From: an uncultured Collinsella sp.
GTDB taxonomy: Bacteria > Actinomycetota > Coriobacteriia > Coriobacteriales > Coriobacteriaceae
NCBI GenBank assembly: GCA_900551975.1
Contig: URYA01000127.1
Coordinates: 1-5,229, forward strand
Direction of reading: 5' to 3'
DNA: 5,229 bases
The translations under genes and the position numbers were made by a program. Under the pieces are notes generated by a model. It was not told where the DNA came from, did not search any database, and saw only the letters and a list, made by a program, of their open reading frames with translations. Below, one piece after another: positions 1-5,229 of the stretch. Position 1 is the stretch's first letter; every line of letters starts with the position of its first letter.

Positions 1-819
1 GGTAGCGCCGCTGCTGCCGAGTCCGTCTCCGGCGAGGTGACCTACGACGGTGCCTCCTCTTTCCAGGCTCTCGTCGAGGCCGCTGCCGAGAAGTTCATGG
101 ACGCCAACCCCGATGTCTCCGTCTCCGGCTCGGGTAACGGTTCGGGCAAGGGCCTGACCGCTGTTGCCGCCGGCACCGTCACCATCGGCAACTCCGACGT
201 CTTCGCCGAGACCAAGCTCGAGGCCGATCAGGTCAAGAACCTCGTCGACAACGAGGTCGCCGTCGTGGGCATGGGTCCCGTCGTCTCCAAGAACGTCAAG
301 GTCGACGACCTGTCCCTCGAGCAGCTCAAGGGCATCTTCTCCGGCCAGATTACCAACTGGAAGGAGGTCGGCGGCGACGACGCCACCATCGTCGTCCTCA
401 ACCGCAAGGCCGGCTCCGGTACCCGCGCCACCTTCGAGGCCGCCGTCTTTGGCGACGAGACTGTCGACTTTAAGGGCGACGCCGAGCTCGACAAGTCCGG
501 CGATGTCCAGACCCAGATGGCCAGCACCGACAACGCCATCTCCTACCTCGATTTCTCGCACTTTGATGACTCCAAGTTCAACGCCGTCAAGGTCGAGGGC
601 GTGGAGCCCAAGAGCAAGAACGTCACCGACGACTCCTTCAAGATTTGGGCTACCGAGCACATGTACTGCTCCAAGGACGCCGACGAGGCTACCAAGGCCT
701 TCCTTGAGTTCATGCTTTCCGACGACGTCCAGGGCAAACTCGTCGAGGAACAGGGCTTTATCCCCGTCTCTGCCATGAAGGTCGTCAAGGACGCCAGCGG
801 CAAGGTCTCTGCTAAATAA
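1..819 (+). CDS. pstS: PstS phosphate-binding protein of the Pst ABC transporter (5' end missing)
   Basis: This is the extracellular receptor that binds inorganic phosphate and hands it to the PstC/PstA channel. The frame is open from base 1 to the TAA at 817-819, giving 272 residues; the true start, signal peptide and any lipobox lie upstream. The first residues (GSAAAAESVSGEV) look like the flexible linker that follows a lipoprotein cysteine, which is inference. Numbering from the first visible residue, ligand-site motifs known from PstS are all present: S20-F21 in DGASSF, S48 in GNGSGKG, D66 in GNSD, and R135 with S139-G140-T141 in NRKAGSGT. The family hallmark LSLEQLKGIFSGQITNWKEV lies at 104-123. 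The protein ends in a lysine-rich tail, about the usual length for short Gram-positive PstS proteins. Codons are strongly C-ending, unlike the next genes, which suggests high expression. GTG at 37 is an internal codon and not the real start. Confidence 0.96.
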   Translation, partial: GSAAAAESVSGEVTYDGASSFQALVEAAAEKFMDANPDVSVSGSGNGSGKGLTAVAAGTVTIGNSDVFAETKLEADQVKNLVDNEVAVVGMGPVVSKNVKVDDLSLEQLKGIFSGQITNWKEVGGDDATIVVLNRKAGSGTRATFEAAVFGDETVDFKGDAELDKSGDVQTQMASTDNAISYLDFSHFDDSKFNAVKVEGVEPKSKNVTDDSFKIWATEHMYCSKDADEATKAFLEFMLSDDVQGKLVEEQGFIPVSAMKVVKDASGKVSAK

Positions 820-831
820 GTAATCGCCCCC

Positions 832-838
832 GGAAAGG
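832..838 (+). promoter_or_regulatory. Ribosome binding site of pstC
   Basis: GGAAAGG lies 6 nt before the ATG at 845, inside the 25-nt gap after pstS. It is a good Shine-Dalgarno match and fixes the pstC start. The gap holds no hairpin or T-run, so no attenuator separating pstS from pstC is visible. Confidence 0.8.
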
Positions 839-844
839 TTTGCA

Positions 845-1753
845 ATGGCAAAACAGCTGCCAAAGCGCGACCTTGAGAACGTGGGCCTGGGCGTCACGGG
901 CGCGTGCGTAGCGCTCGTGACGCTTGTCGTTGCCGCGCTCATCTTTATGGTCGCCCAAAAGGGCCTCTCGGCTTTTTTCAAGGACGGCGTTTCGGTCGTC
1001 GAGTTTTTTACCGGCACCAAGTGGGACCTGGCCAACACAGCCGAAAACGGCCTGCCCTATACCGGCGCCCTGCCCCTGATCGTCACCTCGTTTGCGGTCA
1101 TGGTGCTCTCCACGCTTATCGCGCTGCCCATCGCTATCGGCTCTGCCATCTTTGCGGTCGAGATCCAGCCTAAGTTTGGTTCCAAGGTCTTTCAGCCGCT
1201 TATTGAGCTTTTGACTGGTATTCCCTCGGTCGTCTTTGGTCTGATCGGTTTTCACGTGGTCGTCGGCCTTATGAAGAGCGTTTTCCACGTGAGCACAGGC
1301 CTGGGTATCCTGCCCGGTGCCATTGTGCTGGCCGTCATGATCCTGCCGACGATGACCACGCTTTCGGTCGATGGCCTGCGCGCCGTGCCCGATAGCTACC
1401 GTCAGGGTTCGCTCGCGCTGGGTTACACCCGCTGGCAGACCATCTGGCACGTGGTGCTCAAGTCCGCCATGCCGTCGCTCATGACTGCGGTCATCCTGGG
1501 TATGACCCGCGCCTTTGGCGAGACGCTCGCCGTGCGCATGGTCATCGGCGGTATCGAGGCCATGCCGACGTCGCTGCTGTCGCCGGCCTCGACCATCACC
1601 ACCACGCTCACCACGTCCATGGCGGTCTATGCCGAGGGCTCGGCCCAGGACGATGTTTTGTGGGCGCTCGGTCTGCTGCTGATGGGCATGAGCCTCATCT
1701 TCATCCTGATCATCCACCTTATAGGCCGCAAGGGGGCGAAGGCTCGTGGCTAG
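845..1753 (+). CDS. pstC: PstC phosphate ABC transporter permease
   Basis: This is one of the two membrane subunits that form the phosphate channel with PstA. The 302 residues match the family's usual length. Hydrophobic segments fall near residues 15-37, 74-104, 115-142, 152-174, 211-236 and 271-294, consistent with six membrane spans. The cytoplasmic coupling loop that docks on PstB is at about 181-210: DSYRQGSLALGYTRW followed by the WHVVLKSAMP segment, with the invariant glycine at G193. It leads into RAFGETLAV (222-230), which is characteristic of PstC. The ATG start at 845 has GGAAAGG 6 nt upstream. The stop (1751-1753) overlaps the pstA start by 8 nt, indicating translational coupling. 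Codon use is more mixed than in pstS. PstC is distinguished from PstA by the RAFGETLAV motif and by gene order. Confidence 0.96.
   Translation: MAKQLPKRDLENVGLGVTGACVALVTLVVAALIFMVAQKGLSAFFKDGVSVVEFFTGTKWDLANTAENGLPYTGALPLIVTSFAVMVLSTLIALPIAIGSAIFAVEIQPKFGSKVFQPLIELLTGIPSVVFGLIGFHVVVGLMKSVFHVSTGLGILPGAIVLAVMILPTMTTLSVDGLRAVPDSYRQGSLALGYTRWQTIWHVVLKSAMPSLMTAVILGMTRAFGETLAVRMVIGGIEAMPTSLLSPASTITTTLTTSMAVYAEGSAQDDVLWALGLLLMGMSLIFILIIHLIGRKGAKARG
1730..1736 (+). promoter_or_regulatory. Ribosome binding site of pstA inside the pstC end
   Basis: AAGGGGG sits 9 nt before the GTG at 1746, within the last codons of pstC. It supports the GTG start and the 8-nt overlap. The next in-frame ATG is far downstream, inside the first membrane helix. 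Confidence 0.7.
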
Positions 1754-2668
1754 CACGCGTATCCACATCGACGAGGCGAGGCTCGGGCGTGTCCAAAAGC
1801 AGGACCGCTTCGCCACGGGCGTGTTGACGGCGATCGTCGCCATCGTCATGCTCATCGTCGTCTCCATGGTGGCCTATATCCTGTTCGAGGGCATCTCGAC
1901 GCTGTTCCAGCCGGGCTTTCTCACGGAGCCGTCGCGCGCCAACGGAACGCAGGGCGGCGTGCTCTACCAGCTGTTCGACTCGTTCTACCTGCTGCTGATC
2001 ACCCTGATCATCTCGGTGCCCATCAGCCTGGGCGGGGCGGTCTTCCTGGTTGAGTACGCGCCGAACGGCCCTATCCGCGACATCGCCTCGACCGCCATCG
2101 AGACGCTGTCCTCGCTGCCTTCCATCGTTGTCGGCATGTTCGGTTTTCTGGTGTTCTCGGTGCAGCTGGGCTGGAAGTACTCCATTATCTCCGGCGCCGT
2201 CGCGCTTACCATGTTTAACATTCCCATCCTGGTGCGTGTGATCCAACAGGCGCTCGAGGACGTGCCGCAGGCCCAGCGCGATGCGTGTCTGGCTATGGGC
2301 CTCACCCGCTGGGAGGCCACGCTGCACATCCTGATTCCCGAGGCCATGCCCGCCATCGTGACCGGCATCGTGCTTTCGGCCGGCCGTGTGTTTGGCGAGG
2401 CCGCAGCACTGCTCTTTACCTCGGGTATGAGCTCGCCGGTTCGCCTGAACTTCTTGAGCTTTAACCTGTCGAGCCCCACCTGTGCCTGGAACGTGTTCCG
2501 CCCCGGCGAGTCGCTCGCCGTGCATATCTACAAGATCTATGGCGAGGGCAGCCCCGAGGCCCAGCAGATCGTTTGGGGTACCGCGGCACTGCTGATGATT
2601 TGCGTGCTGCTGTTTAACGTAATCGCCCGCATTGTGGGCAAGCAACTGGCAAGGAAGATGACGGCCGA

Positions 2669-2672
<4 letters not shown>
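1746..2672 (+). CDS. pstA: PstA phosphate ABC transporter permease
   Basis: This is the second channel subunit, partner of PstC. It has 308 residues with a GTG start, supported by AAGGGGG 9 nt upstream. A cytoplasmic N-terminus of about 22 residues precedes hydrophobic segments near 23-47, 76-104, 115-141, 144-168, 201-225 and 274-297. The coupling loop at 177-200 reads QRDACLAMGLTRWEATLHIL then IPEA, with the conserved glycine at G185; it runs into SAGRVFGEAAALLF (211-224), the PstA counterpart of the PstC RAFGET motif. The loop between the last two helices contains SLAVHIYKIYGEG (256-268), the SLPVHIY-like signature usual for PstA. The gene overlaps pstC by 8 nt and pstB by 4 nt (ATGA at 2669-2672), so the membrane and ATPase subunits are probably made in coupled fashion. 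Leucine CTG and serine TCG dominate its codons, in contrast with pstS. Confidence 0.96.
2651..2657 (+). promoter_or_regulatory. Probable ribosome binding site of pstB
   Basis: AAGGAAG lies 11 nt before the ATG at 2669, inside the end of pstA. The spacing is somewhat long, so coupling through the ATGA overlap may contribute. A second in-frame ATG at 2678 would be even farther from it. Confidence 0.55.
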
Positions 2673-3541
<869 letters not shown>

Positions 3542-3559
3542 TCCGGGACATGCTTGAGG

Positions 3560-3585
3560 CCTGCAGCGGCCACGGTTGCCGCAGG
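3560..3585 (+). other. Small hairpin in the 3' tail of the pst transcript
   Basis: GCGGC (3566-3570) pairs with GCCGC (3578-3582) around a 7-nt loop, and CCT (3560-3562) can pair with AGG (3583-3585) across a GCA bulge. No T-run follows, so it is not itself an intrinsic terminator. It may simply stabilise the 3' end together with the stronger hairpin 12 nt downstream. Its role is unproven and it may be chance in GC-rich DNA. Confidence 0.4.
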
Positions 3586-3596
3586 ACTGATTGGAG

Positions 3597-3634
3597 AGGC
3601 GGGTCATCTCTTTTGGGAGATGGCCCGCCTTTTT
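3597..3634 (+). terminator. Rho-independent terminator closing the pst operon
   Basis: AGGCGGGTCATCTC (3597-3610) pairs over 14 bp, with a single G-U pair, to GAGATGGCCCGCCT (3617-3630) around the loop TTTTGG. A run of five T (3630-3634) follows at once. There is no matching T-run on the opposite strand, so it acts on + strand transcripts only. It separates pstB from the ABC-F gene. Confidence 0.93.
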
Positions 3635-3660
3635 GTGTCGTGTGCGGCCCGCCTTTTCGC

Positions 3661-3669
3661 TGCTATCAT
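3661..3669 (+). promoter_or_regulatory. Probable extended -10 promoter of the ABC-F gene
   Basis: TGCTATCAT matches the extended -10 form TGnTATAAT with one mismatch. No convincing -35 hexamer lies 16-18 nt upstream (TGTGCG at 3641-3646 is poor), which is tolerable for an extended -10 promoter. The transcript would start near 3676, giving a leader of about 30 nt. The position, after the terminator and before a gene with its own ribosome site, supports it. Confidence 0.5.
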
Positions 3670-3690
3670 GGACAACGTTGAATTTCTACG

Positions 3691-3696
3691 AAGGAG
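3691..3696 (+). promoter_or_regulatory. Ribosome binding site of the ABC-F gene
   Basis: AAGGAG lies 8 nt before the ATG at 3705, a near-ideal Shine-Dalgarno site and spacing. It decides the start of the downstream gene. Confidence 0.85.
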
Positions 3697-3704
3697 CAGG
3701 GCAT

Positions 3705-5229
3705 ATGGCGATTCTTTTGGGATGCGATTCCGTCAGCCTAGAGTTTCCCACCAAGCATATTTTCGATAGCGTGACCCTCGGCGTGGGCGAGGGCGACCGC
3801 ATTGGTATTGTCGGTAAAAACGGCGACGGCAAGTCGACGCTGCTGAGCGTGCTCGCCGGCACGCTGGAGCCCGACGACGGCCGCGTGACGCACCGCCGCG
3901 ACACGACGATTGGATTGCTCGGCCAAAAGGATAACCTGGTCGATACCGACACCGTGCATCATGCCGTCGTCGGTGACACACCCGAATACGAGTGGGCCTC
4001 GAGCCCGCGTACGCGCCAGATTCTGGCCGGCCTTATTAGCGATGTGCCCTGGGAGGGCACGGTGGGCGAGCTTTCGGGCGGCCAGCGCCGTCGCGTGGAC
4101 CTCGCGCGCCTGCTGATCGGCGACTACGACGTGCTCATGCTCGACGAGCCCACCAACCACCTGGACATGCGCACCATCAACTGGCTCGCGCGCCATCTTA
4201 AGGCCCGCTGGCAGCGCGGTCAGGGCGCGATGCTCGTGGTCACGCACGACCGCTGGTTCTTGGACGAGGTCTGCACCAGTATGTGGGAGGTCCACGACGG
4301 CCAGGTCGATCCCTTCGAGGGCGGTTACTCCGCATATATCCTGCAGCGCGTGGAGCGCGACCGCATGGCCGCCGTCACCGAGGAGCGTCGTCGCAACATG
4401 GCGCGCAAGGAGCTCGCGTGGCTGAGCCGCGGTGCCCAGGCGCGCTCCACCAAGCCCAAGTTTCGCGTGGATGCCGCCCGCGAGCTCATCGCCGACGTGC
4501 CTCCCGTGCGTGACGAGCTGGAGCTCAAGCGCCTAGCCGTGAGCCGCCTGGGCAAGCAGGTTATCGATGTGGTCGACGTGGACGCTGGCTATGCGGATAC
4601 CGATGGCGCGCCCAAGCAGGTGCTCTCTGACGTGACCTGGCTCATTGGTGCGGGCGACCGCTATGGCCTGCTGGGCGAGAACGGCGCCGGCAAGTCCACA
4701 CTGCTTGACGTGATCCAGGGCAAGATTGAACCCACGCGCGGCCGCGTGAAGATTGGCCAGACAGTGCGCTTTGGCGTGCTGTCGCAGCAGCTCGAGGAGC
4801 TCGAACCCTACATGGGCGACACGATCCGCGAGGTGCTCGGCAACTATAAGAAGTACTACGTCATCGACGGCAAGGAGACTTCGCCCGAGAAGCTCTGCGA
4901 GCGTCTGGGCTTTACGACGCAGCAGCTCTGGAGCCGCATCGGCGATCTTTCGGGCGGCCAGCGCCGTCGCCTGTCGCTGTTGCTGACGATTCTGGACGAG
5001 CCCAACGTGCTCATCCTGGACGAGCCGGGCAACGACCTGGATACCGACATGCTCGCGATTGTCGAGGACCTGCTGGACGGCTGGCCCGGCACGCTGATCC
5101 TGGTGACGCACGATCGCTTTTTGATGGAGCGCGTGACCGACCAACAGTGGGCACTGCTCGACGGCCACCTGACGCATATGCCCGGTGGCGTGGACCAGTA
5201 CCTTCGCCTGTGCAACGCTACCGCCGAGG
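3705..5229 (+). CDS. ABC-F family duplicated ATPase, Uup-like (3' end missing)
   Basis: The frame stays open from ATG 3705 to the window edge, giving 508 visible residues. Two ABC ATPase domains are complete. Domain 1 has Walker A GKNGDGKST (37-45), Q74, LSGGQRRR (123-130), LMLDEPTNHLD (144-154, E148) and H181. Domain 2 has Walker A GENGAGKST (324-332), Q361, LSGGQRRR (415-422), LILDEPGNDLD (436-446, E440) and H469. Between them, about 212-262 is a charged, arginine-rich helical linker (RKELAWLSRGAQARSTKPKF), the segment that in ABC-F proteins contacts P-site tRNA. There is no membrane segment, and the short Q74-to-signature span leaves no room for an arm insertion. These traits fit the Uup-like branch, linked in other bacteria to ribosome function. 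Domain 1 has D41 in the P-loop, and domain 2 has DEPGND rather than DEPTND. The end (MPGGVDQYLRL) resembles the close of actinobacterial members, so the stop may be near; a C-terminal coiled coil cannot be excluded. The gene has its own promoter and appears independent of pst. An antibiotic-resistance role is possible in ABC-F proteins but nothing here supports it. Confidence 0.93.
   Translation, partial: MAILLGCDSVSLEFPTKHIFDSVTLGVGEGDRIGIVGKNGDGKSTLLSVLAGTLEPDDGRVTHRRDTTIGLLGQKDNLVDTDTVHHAVVGDTPEYEWASSPRTRQILAGLISDVPWEGTVGELSGGQRRRVDLARLLIGDYDVLMLDEPTNHLDMRTINWLARHLKARWQRGQGAMLVVTHDRWFLDEVCTSMWEVHDGQVDPFEGGYSAYILQRVERDRMAAVTEERRRNMARKELAWLSRGAQARSTKPKFRVDAARELIADVPPVRDELELKRLAVSRLGKQVIDVVDVDAGYADTDGAPKQVLSDVTWLIGAGDRYGLLGENGAGKSTLLDVIQGKIEPTRGRVKIGQTVRFGVLSQQLEELEPYMGDTIREVLGNYKKYYVIDGKETSPEKLCERLGFTTQQLWSRIGDLSGGQRRRLSLLLTILDEPNVLILDEPGNDLDTDMLAIVEDLLDGWPGTLILVTHDRFLMERVTDQQWALLDGHLTHMPGGVDQYLRLCNATAE

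Noticed and set aside
820..844. Possible attenuator between pstS and pstC
   Set aside because: Some pst operons have a stem-loop here, but these 25 nt contain no inverted repeat and no T-run, only the pstC ribosome site.
812..1867. Long open frame on the - strand (351 codons) opposite pstC
   Set aside because: Its product is a low-complexity run of His, Asp, Arg, Gly and Gln with no recognisable domain, typical of the antisense of GC-rich coding DNA. The + strand here encodes a clear PstC.
3554..3769. Small + strand frame starting with TTG across the pstB-ABC-F gap
   Set aside because: It runs straight through the terminator hairpin and promoter into the ABC-F gene in another frame, has no ribosome site and shows no coding character.
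3738..5177. Open frames on the - strand (185 and 214 codons) opposite the ABC-F gene
   Set aside because: The + strand frame from 3705 is open to the window end and carries two complete sets of ABC motifs, so the - strand frames are shadows.
3705..5229. ABC-F gene as a fifth component of the phosphate transporter
   Set aside because: It has duplicated ATPase domains with an ABC-F linker and no transporter coupling features, and a terminator plus its own promoter separate it from pst.

Overview
This window looks like chromosomal DNA of a GC-rich, Gram-positive actinomycete-type bacterium. A gut Coriobacteriia member such as Collinsella is my best guess. The guess rests on the strong C/G bias at third codon positions, the form of PstS, and an ABC-F protein whose C-terminal region resembles actinobacterial versions as I remember them. 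No taxonomic marker is present, so the placement is inference.

Positions 1-3541 hold a compact phosphate-specific transport (Pst) operon, all on the + strand: pstS (5' end cut off by the window edge), pstC, pstA and pstB. The genes are tightly packed: a 25-nt gap between pstS and pstC, an 8-nt overlap between pstC and pstA (GTG start), and a 4-nt ATGA overlap between pstA and pstB. PstS captures phosphate outside the membrane, PstC and PstA form the channel, and PstB drives uptake by ATP hydrolysis. A strong intrinsic terminator at 3597-3634 closes the operon directly after pstB, with no phoU in between.

Positions 3635-3704 carry a probable extended -10 promoter and a good Shine-Dalgarno site for the next gene. 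From 3705 to the window end runs an open, 3'-truncated gene (508 codons visible) for a duplicated-ATPase ABC-F protein of the Uup-like type. It has two complete nucleotide-binding domains and no membrane segments, so it is expected to act on ribosomes rather than as a transporter.

The longest stretch without a gene is 3542-3704 (163 nt), and it is explained by the terminator and promoter. I see no mobile element, CRISPR array, RNA gene or novel system. This is an ordinary housekeeping region. The most notable details are a 12-nt direct repeat of the terminator's 3' arm, an N-terminal extension on PstB, a distinct codon bias in pstS, and a DEPGND variant in the second ATPase domain of the ABC-F protein.
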